Assembly: GCA_964476595.1 (NCBI GenBank) | Contig: CAYZCL010000104.1 | Coordinates: 1 to 64,000 of the forward strand | Source of the DNA: JALSRD01 sp964476595 | GTDB taxonomy: Bacteria > Desulfobacterota > Desulfobacteria > Desulfobacterales > JALSRD01 | DNA length: 64,000 nucleotides | Direction: 5' to 3' | Part shown: positions 1 to 8,321 of the stretch, in pieces | Numbering within the stretch: the stretch's first letter is position 1 | Layout of the letters: each line of letters starts with the position of its first letter | Position numbers and translations under genes: made by a program | The notes under the pieces: generated by a model | Database searches by the model: none | Seen by the model: the letters and a program-made list of their open reading frames with translations, nothing else | Told to the model about the DNA's origin: nothing

Positions 1-1184
1 CGACTCGGGAACTGCCCTGGTATCCCGATTGGGAGGGCGGATACCGGGACTACATGATCCGGCCGGATTTTGACACCTTCAGCGTCGTGCCCTGGCTGGA
101 TCGAACCGCCATGATCATCGGTGACGTGTACGATCAGACCAACGGTCAATTGCTCGAGACTTCCCCCCGCTCCCTGCTCAAGCGAATGGTGGCCAAGGCT
201 TCGGACATGGGATACCAGATCCAGGCGGCAACGGAACTGGAGTTCATGATTTTCCCCGAGTCGATCCAGGAAATCGCGGAAAAGGGATTTTCGGACATCA
301 AGACGCTGGCCCCCGGTTGCTACGATTACAGTATCTACAGGATTGGTGTCCACCAGGAACTGATCGAAAAGATCGTGCGCAACATGAACCGCCGGGGCGT
401 GCCGGTGCACACCTACCAGGTCGAAGCCGGCCCGGGGCAGTTCGAATTCCAGATCCTGCACTCCGAGATCCTGCGGGCGGCGGACAACGCGGCCGTCTAC
501 AAAAGCGGCTTAAAGGAAATCGTTGCCCGTGAGGGCATGACCGCCAGCTTCATGGCCAAGTATGATCCCCAGGGATTTGGTAGTTCGTGCCATCTTCACC
601 AAAGCCTCCTGGACAAGGAGACGGGACGCAACCTGTTCTGGGATCCGACGAGGGAGCACAACATCTCTTCCGTCATGGCCCGGTACGCCGCCGGCCTGTT
701 GGAGGTGATGCCCGCCTTCACCCTGATGTGGGCGCCGTTTGTTAACTCTTACAAGCGTTACGGCGAGGGAACGGCTGCGGGCATGAACCAGACCTGGGGC
801 ATCGACAACCGCACCGTCGGTGTACGCGTGTTGCCGGAAAGCGAGGGCGCGTGCCGGCTGGAGCACCGCGCCCCGGGCGCCGATTCCAACCCTTATCTGG
901 TGATGGCCGCCATGTTGGCCGGAGGGCTCTACGGCCTAGAAAACGAACTGGCCCCTCCGGAACTGGTAGTCGGAAACGCTTACAAGCTGGCGGACAGCGA
1001 GGCCGGCAAGATTCCGCAAAATATGGGCGACGCCATAAGAAGCTTTGCCGCCAGCGACATCGCAAGGCGGTATTTCGGCGAGAAATTCGTGGAATATTAC
1101 GCCGAATTCAAGCAGGCCGAGTGGAACGAATTCTGCTCATGGGTCACCGACTGGGAAAAAAGAAAATACCTGGAGATGGTGTAA
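1..1184 (+). CDS. Glutamine synthetase family protein (5' truncated by window edge)
   Basis: This is an ATP-dependent ligase of the glutamine synthetase (GS) fold, which joins ammonia or an amine to the gamma-carboxyl of glutamate. The frame is open to the left edge, so roughly 50 N-terminal residues are missing. Counting from the first in-frame Met at 54, the metal-binding ELEF motif is at residues 61-64, GPGQFE near 126-131, the SCHLH histidine pair at 180/182, and an NRTVGVRV segment followed by RLEHRAPGADSNPYL supplies the ATP/glutamate-binding arginine region. The sequence looks like the GlnA/PuuA-like side branch rather than housekeeping GlnA. An aldehyde:ferredoxin oxidoreductase and an SDR follow, so amine gamma-glutamylation in a catabolic route is plausible but inferred. 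GC is lower than in the genes right of 4.4 kb. Confidence 0.85.
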   Translation, partial: TRELPWYPDWEGGYRDYMIRPDFDTFSVVPWLDRTAMIIGDVYDQTNGQLLETSPRSLLKRMVAKASDMGYQIQAATELEFMIFPESIQEIAEKGFSDIKTLAPGCYDYSIYRIGVHQELIEKIVRNMNRRGVPVHTYQVEAGPGQFEFQILHSEILRAADNAAVYKSGLKEIVAREGMTASFMAKYDPQGFGSSCHLHQSLLDKETGRNLFWDPTREHNISSVMARYAAGLLEVMPAFTLMWAPFVNSYKRYGEGTAAGMNQTWGIDNRTVGVRVLPESEGACRLEHRAPGADSNPYLVMAAMLAGGLYGLENELAPPELVVGNAYKLADSEAGKIPQNMGDAIRSFAASDIARRYFGEKFVEYYAEFKQAEWNEFCSWVTDWEKRKYLEMV

Positions 1185-1240
1185 CCGCCAACAATGCAAC
1201 CACCGTCTTGCTGCCGGTGATGAAATCGGAAAGGGATGCT

Positions 1241-3148
1241 ATGGGCAACCAAGCTGACCCCCGAGGATACAATGGCAGGATTCTCAAGGTCGATCTGTCC
1301 TCCGGGAAAATCGTCACGCAAACGCCCGAACCGGGCTTTTACCGGACCTATCTGGGCGGAAGTCTGCTGGGGACCTATTTTCTGTTGAAAGAAACGTCTC
1401 CGGGCATCGATCCGCTGTCACCGGAAAACGCGTTGGTGTTTGCCCCCAGTGTGGTGACCGGCGTACCGGTCACCGGGTGCAGCCGATTCACGGTGACCGC
1501 CAAATCCCCATTAACCGGGGCTGTCGGCGACACGCAGTGCGGCGGGGATTGGGGGGCCAAGCTCAAGCATGCGGGCTTCGATGCGGTCGTGATACATGGC
1601 CGTAGCCGCCATCCGGTCTATCTGTGGATCGACAGTGGGAAGGCGGAACTCAGAGATGCAACCGGTTTGTGGGGCAGGGTCACCGGCGAAGCGCAGGATA
1701 TCATCCGGGAGCAGCTGGGGCGTGAGGATGTCGATATCACGCAGATCGGGCCGGCCGGCGAGAACATGGTGAAGTATGCGTGTGTCACGGCCGGCCTGAG
1801 TCATTTTGGGGGACGTACGGGCATGGGGGCCGTGATGGGCGCCAAGCGTTTGAAGGCCATTGCGGTTGCCGGCCGGCGGTCCTATGACTTTGCCGACAAG
1901 GCGGCGGTAAAGGATCTGGCCCGCAGGGGAGCGGAGCGCTACAAGAAATCCGAACTGCATCAAAACTTCCACAAGCATGGAACCGCCATGGGGATGTCTT
2001 TTTTTAAAGACATGGGCCACATCGTCACCCGCAATTTCCAGTCGGGCTTTTTTGAGCGGACCGATGAAATCACCGGCGAAAAGCTCACCGAAAAGTACTT
2101 GGCGGGCACCGACACCTGCTGGTCTTGCGTGGTGCGCTGCAAACGGGTGGTCGCAATGGACGATCCCTATCCGGTGGAGGCCCGCTACGGCGGCCCCGAG
2201 TATGAAACCATCTGCATGCTGGGCTCCAACCTGGGTATTGGCGATTTGGCGCTGATCTGCAGGTTCAACGAGATCTGCAACAAACACACGATGGATACGA
2301 TTACCACCGGTGCAATGATCGCCTTTGCCATGGAGTGCTTTGAAAAGGGCATGATTTCCAAAAGCGATACCGGCGGACTGGAATTGCATTTCGGTGACGG
2401 CGAAGCCGTCCTGCAACTACTGGAAATGATCGTTCGGCGTGACGGTATCGGCGGTATACTGGCCGACGGGTTCGACAGGGCCGTAGAAGCCTGGGGCGAA
2501 GCCTGCCGCCCGTTTGCCATGGGGGTGAAAAACCAACCCTTTCCCGCCCACATGCCGCGCATCAAACCCAGCCAGGCCCTGATGTATAGTGTGAATCCAT
2601 TCGGGGCCGACCACATGTCTTCGGAGCATGACTGGATCGGGGCCGCCGATGTCGACCTTTCCCGGGGGCTGGCCATCACCGATTTCACCGATCTGGAAAG
2701 CCTCGATTCCGACAAGGTGCGGGCGACCATGCTGTCGCAGTTTTTTTACAGTCTGCTCGATACGCTGACGCTTTGCGATTTCTGCTGGGGCCCGGGCGCC
2801 CTGTTCTCCTTCCGGGATATTGAGGATCTCGTCACGGCGGCCACCGGCTGGCGGGTGACGTTCTGGGAACTCATGAAGGCCGGGGAGAGAAGGGTCAACC
2901 TGATGCGGGCTTACAACGCCAGGGAGGGATTCGATCGAAACAACGATTGCCTGCCGCAGCGCGTTTTTGAACCCCTGCCGGAGGGTCCGTCCAAGGGGCG
3001 CCGGGTCGATCGGCAACGGCTCGAAGAAGCCATCGGCCATTACTACCGGATGATGCATTGGGATCCCTCGACCGGCAACCCGACGCGGGGAAAACTGATG
3101 GAACTCGGCCTCGGTTGGGTGGCTGAGCAACTGCGGATACAAGATTAA
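1241..3148 (+). CDS. Aldehyde:ferredoxin oxidoreductase (tungsten pterin enzyme)
   Basis: A protein of 635 residues of the AOR family, which oxidises aldehydes to acids (or the reverse) with ferredoxin, using a tungsten bis-pterin and one [4Fe-4S] cluster. The cluster ligands are visible as Cys293, Cys296 and Cys300 (CxxCxxxC) with Cys512 as the likely fourth, the same spacing pattern as the archaeal enzyme. The N-terminal GYNGRILKVDLS start and the SPLTGAVGD segment are family hallmarks. I chose the ATG at 1241 because GGAAAGGG lies just upstream; an in-frame ATG at 1220 has no comparable site. Length is near the usual 600-640. It sits 56 bp after the GS-like gene and 13 bp before an SDR, so the three probably form one operon. 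The aldehyde substrate cannot be read from the sequence. Confidence 0.9.
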   Translation: MGNQADPRGYNGRILKVDLSSGKIVTQTPEPGFYRTYLGGSLLGTYFLLKETSPGIDPLSPENALVFAPSVVTGVPVTGCSRFTVTAKSPLTGAVGDTQCGGDWGAKLKHAGFDAVVIHGRSRHPVYLWIDSGKAELRDATGLWGRVTGEAQDIIREQLGREDVDITQIGPAGENMVKYACVTAGLSHFGGRTGMGAVMGAKRLKAIAVAGRRSYDFADKAAVKDLARRGAERYKKSELHQNFHKHGTAMGMSFFKDMGHIVTRNFQSGFFERTDEITGEKLTEKYLAGTDTCWSCVVRCKRVVAMDDPYPVEARYGGPEYETICMLGSNLGIGDLALICRFNEICNKHTMDTITTGAMIAFAMECFEKGMISKSDTGGLELHFGDGEAVLQLLEMIVRRDGIGGILADGFDRAVEAWGEACRPFAMGVKNQPFPAHMPRIKPSQALMYSVNPFGADHMSSEHDWIGAADVDLSRGLAITDFTDLESLDSDKVRATMLSQFFYSLLDTLTLCDFCWGPGALFSFRDIEDLVTAATGWRVTFWELMKAGERRVNLMRAYNAREGFDRNNDCLPQRVFEPLPEGPSKGRRVDRQRLEEAIGHYYRMMHWDPSTGNPTRGKLMELGLGWVAEQLRIQD

Positions 3149-3161
3149 AGGAGACTACCGT

Positions 3162-3923
3162 ATGCGGCTGAAAAACAAGGTGGCGTTAATCACGGGGGCG
3201 GCAGTGGGTCAGGGTCGCACGGCCTGCCTGATCTTTGCACGGGAAGGCGCCAAAATCGTGGCACTCGATATCGATGCGGACAACGGGAAAAAGAGCGTTG
3301 AGATGGTCAGGGCCCAGGGCGGGGAAGCCGTTTTCTGCCCCTGCGATGTGGCCTCGGAAAGGCAGGTTGCGCAGGCGGTGGCCGAGGGTGTCAAGGCGTT
3401 CGGCAAGATCAATATTCTGTATAATAATGCCGGTGTATTGTGGCGCGACAGGGATTTTGAGGTGACGCGCACCATCGAGGAAAACTGGGACCGCGTCATG
3501 GATATCAACCTCAAGGGAGCGGTATGGGTCTGCAAGTACGGCATACCCGAATTGATCAAGGCGGGGGGCGGGTCCATCATCAACATCGCCTCGATATCCG
3601 CTCTGCTCGGATTCACGACCGCCCAGGACGCCTATACCTGCAGCAAGGGCGCCTTGATATCGCTGACGCGATCCCTGGCCATCGTATATGCCAAGCACGG
3701 CATACGGGCCAATACCATTCATCCCGGACCCGTTGAAACGCCCATGCAGAGGGAGTGGGATGACGAGACGAAAAAGGAGATCGCCGCCTGGGTGCCTCTG
3801 GGCCGCATTGGGCAGGCCGAGGATATCGCCAACTGCGCGCTCTTCCTGGCATCGGACGAATCTTCCTACATCACGGGCCAGGAAATCACGGTCGATGGCG
3901 GCATCATGGTAAAAGGCGGATGA
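3162..3923 (+). CDS. Short-chain dehydrogenase/reductase (SDR)
   Basis: A 253-residue classical SDR that should interconvert an alcohol and a ketone or aldehyde with NAD(P). The cofactor loop TGAAVGQG is at residues 11-18, NNAG at 88-91, and the catalytic Tyr158-x3-Lys162 follows the Ser144/Ser146 region. Asp36 at the end of beta-2 (VALDID) suggests NAD rather than NADP preference. A strong ribosome site (AAAGGAG) precedes the ATG. The gene is the last of the GS-like/AOR/SDR cluster and is followed by a hairpin with a T-run. The combination suggests alcohol to aldehyde to acid oxidation, with the SDR acting before the ferredoxin-linked step; this is inference from context. Confidence 0.88.
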   Translation: MRLKNKVALITGAAVGQGRTACLIFAREGAKIVALDIDADNGKKSVEMVRAQGGEAVFCPCDVASERQVAQAVAEGVKAFGKINILYNNAGVLWRDRDFEVTRTIEENWDRVMDINLKGAVWVCKYGIPELIKAGGGSIINIASISALLGFTTAQDAYTCSKGALISLTRSLAIVYAKHGIRANTIHPGPVETPMQREWDDETKKEIAAWVPLGRIGQAEDIANCALFLASDESSYITGQEITVDGGIMVKGG

Positions 3924-3968
3924 GCCCCGCCGGATCCCGCTGATCGCTGGCGGTGTCGTTGGGCAAGG

Positions 3969-3999
3969 GCCGGCGATGCCGCCGGCCGGCGCGTTTTTT
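3969..3999 (+). terminator. Probable intrinsic terminator of the GS/AOR/SDR cluster
   Basis: GCCGGC at 3969-3974 can pair with GCCGGC at 3981-3986 across a six-base loop. The stem is followed by CGGCGCG and six Ts at 3994-3999. It lies 46 bp past the SDR stop codon. The gap between stem and T-run makes it imperfect. Confidence 0.4.
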
Positions 4000-4119
4000 C
4001 CCGGCGGTGGTCCAACGGTGCGCCGCCGATGTTCGATCACCCCCCGCATCCGGGCGTACGCGTCCCGGGAGAGCCCGTCGCAACAGCGACATCCGTCGTT
4101 GCTTACGATTGTGCCGGGC

Positions 4120-4148
4120 TTGCAAACCCCCCTCATTGGTGGTAGACT
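4120..4148 (+). promoter_or_regulatory. Candidate sigma70-type promoter
   Basis: TTGCAA (4120-4125) and TAGACT (4143-4148) are separated by exactly 17 bp; each matches four of six consensus bases. It lies about 335 bp before the M20 gene, and a terminator-like element lies between them, so it may drive a short untranslated RNA instead of the peptidase gene. Confidence 0.25.
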
Positions 4149-4365
4149 CATATACCCGTAGGCGGCCGACGGCCATACGATCCGGCATGGCCCGACGAAT
4201 CAGCGGCGGGATCCGTCCGCGGTGTTCGATGGGCGCCCGGGTGGCGTATTTTGTGGATAGTCCCTTTGCCGGCCCTGTTTGCGATGACGGCGGGTTGGCG
4301 TTTTTCGTTTCGGGGCGGGGAGAGGAAACGGCTTGCCATAAAATGCGCTTTTTTTGTCTTTTTAT

Positions 4366-4391
4366 GCCCGTTGTTTGGGCGGATTTTTTTT
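4366..4391 (+). terminator. Terminator-like short hairpin with T8 tract
   Basis: GCCCG (4366-4370) pairs with TGGGC (4376-4380) over a five-base loop, and after GGA come eight Ts (4384-4391). The stem is only five base pairs including one G-U pair, so strength is uncertain. It sits 90 bp upstream of the M20 start. Confidence 0.35.
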
Positions 4392-4482
4392 ATCGCTGAC
4401 AGGCGTGCATCGACCGCTGGCCGGCGCCGGCCGTCTTCGAGAGGCGTGGCCGGCGTTCTGACTACCAAAGGAGACCTCTGCA

Positions 4483-5871
4483 ATGCCTTCATGGAATGAC
4501 TACCTCGCTGAACAGCAGCCGCGTTTCGTGGAAGAGCTATCGGATTTTTTGCGAATACCCAGCATTTCCAGCCTGGCCTCCCACGCACCGGACGTGGAGC
4601 GGGCCGGTGTGTGGGTGCAGGACAGGCTGCGGCAGGCCGGCGTCGAAAACGTGCAGCAGTTCGCCACCGGCGGACATCCCGTGGTTTACGGTGACTGGCT
4701 GCATGCCGGGGAGGGGCCCACCGTGATGATTTACGGGCATTTCGACGTGCAACCCGTCGATCCCCTGGACCTGTGGTCCCACCCGCCGTTCGAACCCGTC
4801 ATACAGGACGCGTGCATCTATGCGCGGGGGGCTTCGGACGACAAGGGCAACATGCTGATCCCCATCCTGGCGGTGGAAGCCCTGCTCCATACACAGGGCC
4901 GTTTGCCGGTCAACGTCAAGTTTTTTTTCGAGGGCCAGGAGGAGATCGGTAGCCCCCAGCTGCCGGAGTTCATCCAGGCCCATCGGGAACTGCTGGCCTG
5001 TGATGCCATCCTGAGCGCCGATGGCGGGCAGTGGGAAGAGGAACAACCGGCCGTGGTGGTGGGCCGCCGGGGGCTGTGCGCCCTGCAGATCGATGTCCGG
5101 GGGGCGGACCACGACGTGCACTCCGGGACATACGGCGGTACATTCATGAATCCCATCCATGCCCTGGCGGTCATCCTGGCGTCCATGCGCGACGCCGACG
5201 GCCGGATTCGGGTGGAGGGCTTCTACGACGACGTCCGTGCGCTCTCGGAGTCCGAGCGCGAGGCGCTGCAGTCCATTCCCTACGACGAGGCCGACTATAT
5301 GCGGCGGCTGGGCGTAACGGCCCTTTACGGCGAACCGGGGTACAGCACCTACGAGCGCAGCTGGATCCGGCCCACCTTGGAGATCAACGGTATCTGGGGC
5401 GGGTTCCAGGAAGAAGGAATCAAGACCGTCATCCCCAGCCTGGCCCACGCCAAGATCTCCTGCCGGCTGGTACCCGACCAGTCGCCGGAAAAGGTGCTCG
5501 AGCAGGTCAGCGCCCACGTGCGTCGGCACGCGCCGGCCGAAGTCGAGGTGACGGTCAGCCCTATTCCGGGCGGCGCGTGGCCCTGCGAGGTGCCCCTGGC
5601 GCACCCGGTCAACCGCGCCGTGGAAAAGGTGCTGCGTGAACTGTACGGCAAGGCGCCCTACGTCACCCGCATGGGCGGCACCATCCCGGTGTGCGGTATG
5701 TTCGCCCGCTCCCTTTCGGCGCCCATGATCAGCCTGGCGTTCGGCCTCAAGGACGAGAGGATTCACGCCCCGGACGAGTTTTTCCGCCTGAGCAGTTTCC
5801 GGCGCGGCCAGAAAGCCTACTGCATGGCCCTTGCGGCCATCGCCGACGAGAGCCGGGAGGATGCGTCGTGA
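4483..5871 (+). CDS. M20 family metallo-dipeptidase
   Basis: A 462-residue cytosolic zinc peptidase of the M20/CNDP-like dipeptidase group, which hydrolyses dipeptides or N-acylated amino acids. The metal-site motifs appear in order: GHFDVQP, the bridging Asp in GASDDKGN, the catalytic EE pair in EGQEEIGS, and the C-terminal His in IHAPDEFF. The dimerisation (lid) domain lies in the middle, starting near HSGTYGG. AAAGGAG lies 8 bp upstream of the ATG. The stop codon overlaps the GTG start of a second M20 gene, so the two are translationally coupled. GC rises sharply here compared with the preceding cluster. The exact substrate is unknown. Confidence 0.88.
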   Translation: MPSWNDYLAEQQPRFVEELSDFLRIPSISSLASHAPDVERAGVWVQDRLRQAGVENVQQFATGGHPVVYGDWLHAGEGPTVMIYGHFDVQPVDPLDLWSHPPFEPVIQDACIYARGASDDKGNMLIPILAVEALLHTQGRLPVNVKFFFEGQEEIGSPQLPEFIQAHRELLACDAILSADGGQWEEEQPAVVVGRRGLCALQIDVRGADHDVHSGTYGGTFMNPIHALAVILASMRDADGRIRVEGFYDDVRALSESEREALQSIPYDEADYMRRLGVTALYGEPGYSTYERSWIRPTLEINGIWGGFQEEGIKTVIPSLAHAKISCRLVPDQSPEKVLEQVSAHVRRHAPAEVEVTVSPIPGGAWPCEVPLAHPVNRAVEKVLRELYGKAPYVTRMGGTIPVCGMFARSLSAPMISLAFGLKDERIHAPDEFFRLSSFRRGQKAYCMALAAIADESREDAS

Positions 5872-7037
5872 AAAGGGCGGATTCGCAATTCCATGAGTGG
5901 CTGGTGAACCTGCGCAGAGAAATCCATCGGCGGCCGGAGCTGGCCTTCGAGGAGCACGACACCACGGCGCTGATTTGCCGCGAGCTGGCGCGCATCGGTG
6001 CGCGGGTGGAGACTTTTGCCGACCTCACCGGCGCCGTGGGCATCCTGGAGGGGGCCGCCGAGGGGCCCACCATCGCGCTGCGGGCCGACATCGACGCCTT
6101 GCCGCTGCAGGAGCTCAACGAGGTGGACTACCGTTCGACCCGGGACGGGGTCATGCACGCCTGCGGCCACGACGCCCACACCGCCATCATGCTGGGCGTG
6201 GCGCGCAGGCTGGTCGACTCCGGCCTGCTGTCGAAGCTGCGCGGCAGGGTGAAACTCCTCTTCCAGCCCGCCGAAGAGGGCGTCGCCGGGGCCCAGGCCA
6301 TGATCGCCCGCGGGGTGCTGGAAGATCCGCACGTGGACCGGGTCATTGCGGGTCACGTGGGGCCCAACCTGCCCGCCGGCATGGTGGGGATCGCCCACGG
6401 CCAGGCCTACGCCTCGGCCGACCGTTTCGAGGTGATCATCACCGGTGCCGGCACCCACGGGGCGCGGCCCGACGAGGGCGCCGACCCCATCGTGGCCGGC
6501 GCCAACTTCGTGACCGCCTGCCAGACCATCGTCAGCCGCAACGTCAAGCCGACCCACCCGGCGGTGGTGACCCTGGGAAGGTTCCAGGCCGGGCAGGCCT
6601 CCAACATCATCCCCCAGACGGCCGTGCTGGAGGGCACCATCCGGGCCCTTAGCCCCGAGGTGCGGCAGAAGCTCATCGACCGGCTGCAGGAGATCGCCGC
6701 CGGCATCGGCGCCACCTTCCAGGTCGACTGCAGATTCGTGCTGCGCCAGGGCGTGCCCCCGCTGATCAACGATGAACAGGTGGCGCGGGACATGGCGGCC
6801 GCGGCCGCGGCGGTGGCGGGGGAGGACAACGTGGTCACGGAGTCGCCCACCATGGGGGCCGAGGACTTCGGCCTGTTCTGCAGCGACCGGCCCGGTGCCA
6901 TGATCCGGCTGGGCTGCGGCAACCGCGAAAAAGGGCTGGTGCATCCCCTGCACTCGCCGCGATTCGACATGGACGAGAAGGTGCTGGAGGTGGGCGTGGA
7001 CGTGTTCGTGGAAGCCGTGCGCCGCTTCCTGTCGTAG
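5868..7037 (+). CDS. M20 family amidohydrolase (HipO/N-acyl-amino-acid hydrolase type)
   Basis: A 389-residue enzyme of the aminoacylase/hippurate hydrolase branch of M20, expected to remove an acyl group from an N-acyl amino acid. The family motif MHACGHDAHTA supplies zinc ligands; FQPAEEG carries the catalytic Glu pair; MGAEDFG and the late LHSPRFD supply further ligands. I chose the GTG at 5868, which overlaps the previous stop codon by four bases (GTGA), because GGGAGG precedes it and the family start REIHRRPEL follows closely; upstream sequence in this frame belongs to the previous gene. It is co-expressed with the M20 dipeptidase. Its 3' end is only 14 bp from the end of the convergent acyl-CoA dehydrogenase. 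Confidence 0.88.
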   Translation: MKRADSQFHEWLVNLRREIHRRPELAFEEHDTTALICRELARIGARVETFADLTGAVGILEGAAEGPTIALRADIDALPLQELNEVDYRSTRDGVMHACGHDAHTAIMLGVARRLVDSGLLSKLRGRVKLLFQPAEEGVAGAQAMIARGVLEDPHVDRVIAGHVGPNLPAGMVGIAHGQAYASADRFEVIITGAGTHGARPDEGADPIVAGANFVTACQTIVSRNVKPTHPAVVTLGRFQAGQASNIIPQTAVLEGTIRALSPEVRQKLIDRLQEIAAGIGATFQVDCRFVLRQGVPPLINDEQVARDMAAAAAAVAGEDNVVTESPTMGAEDFGLFCSDRPGAMIRLGCGNREKGLVHPLHSPRFDMDEKVLEVGVDVFVEAVRRFLS

Positions 7038-7051
7038 GGCGGCGCCGGCCG

Positions 7052-8218
7052 TCAACCTGAAGAGCGCGGGATGCGCTTGTCCTTGAAGATGTGGTTGGAG
7101 ATCACGATGCGCTGGATCTCGGAGGTGCCCTCGTAGATGGTGAAGACCCGCGCGTCGCGGTAGAAACGCTCCACCTCGTAGTCCTTGGTGAAACCGTAGC
7201 CGCCGTGGATCTGGATGGCCTTGGCGGTGATGCGGTTGACCATCTCCGAGGCGAACAGCTTGGCCATGGAGGCCTGGGCCGTGTAGCGCTCGCCGCGGTC
7301 CTTCATGGCCGCCGCCGACAGCATCAGCTGGGTGGCGGCCTCGATTTCGGTGGCCATGTCGGCGATGATCCAGCGCAGCCCCTGGAACTTGGAGATCTTC
7401 TGGCCGAACTGCTCGCGTTTCTTGGCGTACTTGACGGCGGCGTCGAAGGCCGCCCGCGCCACGCCCACCGACTGGGCGGCGATGCCGATGCGGCCGCCGT
7501 CCAGGGCCGTCATGGCGATCTTGAACCCGTCGCCCTCTTTGCCCAGCCGGTTGGCCGCCGGCACGCGGCAGTCTTCGAAGATCAGGTCGGTAGTGTCCGA
7601 CGCGCGCAGCCCCATCTTGTCCTCTTCGTGTCCCACCACGAGTCCGGGCGTGTCCTTTTCCACCACGAAGGCGCTGATGCCCTTGTGCCGCATGCTCTCG
7701 TCGGTTTTGGCCGTCACGATCACCAGGCCGCTGTTCCTGCCCGTGGTGATGAAGCGCTTGGTACCGTTGAGAACGTAGTCGTCGCCGTCGCGCTCGGCCG
7801 ACGTGATCTGGCGTACGGGATCGGAGCCGGCGTGGGGTTCGGTGAGGGCGAAGGCGCCGATCTTCTCGCCGGATGCCAGGGACGGCAGGATGCGCTTTTT
7901 CTGCTCCTCGGTGCCCCAGCGGTAGATGCTCTCGCACACGATGGAGTTGTGCACCGACATGACCACGGCCGTGGCGGCGTCGCAGTAGGCGATCTCCGAC
8001 AGGGCCAGCACGTAGCTGATGGTGTCGGCCCCCTCGCCGCCGTATTCCGGCGGTATCATCATGCCCAGAAAACCCAGTTCCCCCATTTTTTTGAGGATGT
8101 CACGGGGGAACTCCTTGGTGCGGTCGCGTTCGGCGGCGCCCGGTGCCACCACCTTGCGGCCGAATTCGCGCACCATGGCACGGATCATCAGCTGTTCGTC
8201 GGTCAGTTTGAAGAGCAT
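7052..8218 (-). CDS. Acyl-CoA dehydrogenase (short-chain type)
   Basis: A 388-residue FAD-dependent acyl-CoA dehydrogenase, passing electrons from the alpha-beta desaturation of an acyl-CoA to electron-transfer flavoprotein. The FALTEPHAGSD segment and the IQIHGGYGFTKDYEVER flavin/tetramer region are typical, and the catalytic base is Glu363 in the YEGTSEIQR motif, as in butyryl-CoA and other short-chain enzymes. AGAGG precedes the ATG. It is the last gene of the tetR-icmF operon, 103 bp after the XRE/cupin gene. With thiolase and 3-hydroxyacyl-CoA dehydrogenase upstream it supplies beta-oxidation steps around butyryl/isobutyryl-CoA; no ETF or enoyl-CoA hydratase is in this operon. Confidence 0.92.
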   Translation of the reverse strand: MLFKLTDEQLMIRAMVREFGRKVVAPGAAERDRTKEFPRDILKKMGELGFLGMMIPPEYGGEGADTISYVLALSEIAYCDAATAVVMSVHNSIVCESIYRWGTEEQKKRILPSLASGEKIGAFALTEPHAGSDPVRQITSAERDGDDYVLNGTKRFITTGRNSGLVIVTAKTDESMRHKGISAFVVEKDTPGLVVGHEEDKMGLRASDTTDLIFEDCRVPAANRLGKEGDGFKIAMTALDGGRIGIAAQSVGVARAAFDAAVKYAKKREQFGQKISKFQGLRWIIADMATEIEAATQLMLSAAAMKDRGERYTAQASMAKLFASEMVNRITAKAIQIHGGYGFTKDYEVERFYRDARVFTIYEGTSEIQRIVISNHIFKDKRIPRSSG

Positions 8219-8321
8219 GGCACTACCTCTTTTCGTCTGGGGGACCGTCGGCTGTCGGAATCCCGGCCCGGCACGGCGGTCACGAAGAACGTCCGGCCGC
8301 GGCGGCGGGCCGCAACGGCGC

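Larger units (their letters stand above)
3924..4482. other. Gene-poor spacer of about 560 bp
   Basis: I see no credible protein gene here. It contains a GC hairpin plus T-run just after the SDR (3969-3999), a candidate promoter (4120-4148), a second short hairpin with an eight-T tract (4366-4391), a 14-bp perfect palindrome GGCCGGCGCCGGCC at 4419-4432, and the ribosome site AAAGGAG for the M20 gene at 4483. The reading frames present are arginine/proline rich and resemble no family. Confidence 0.5.

Noticed and set aside
851..1240. A 130-residue N-terminal extension of the aldehyde:ferredoxin oxidoreductase.
   Set aside because: It overlaps the GS-family gene in another frame, is Arg/Gly/Pro rich, and the ATG at 1241 has a proper ribosome site and the family N-terminus.
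3953..4399. A 148-codon frame in the 3.9-4.5 kb spacer.
   Set aside because: It crosses two terminator-like hairpins, lacks a ribosome site and is Arg/Pro rich.
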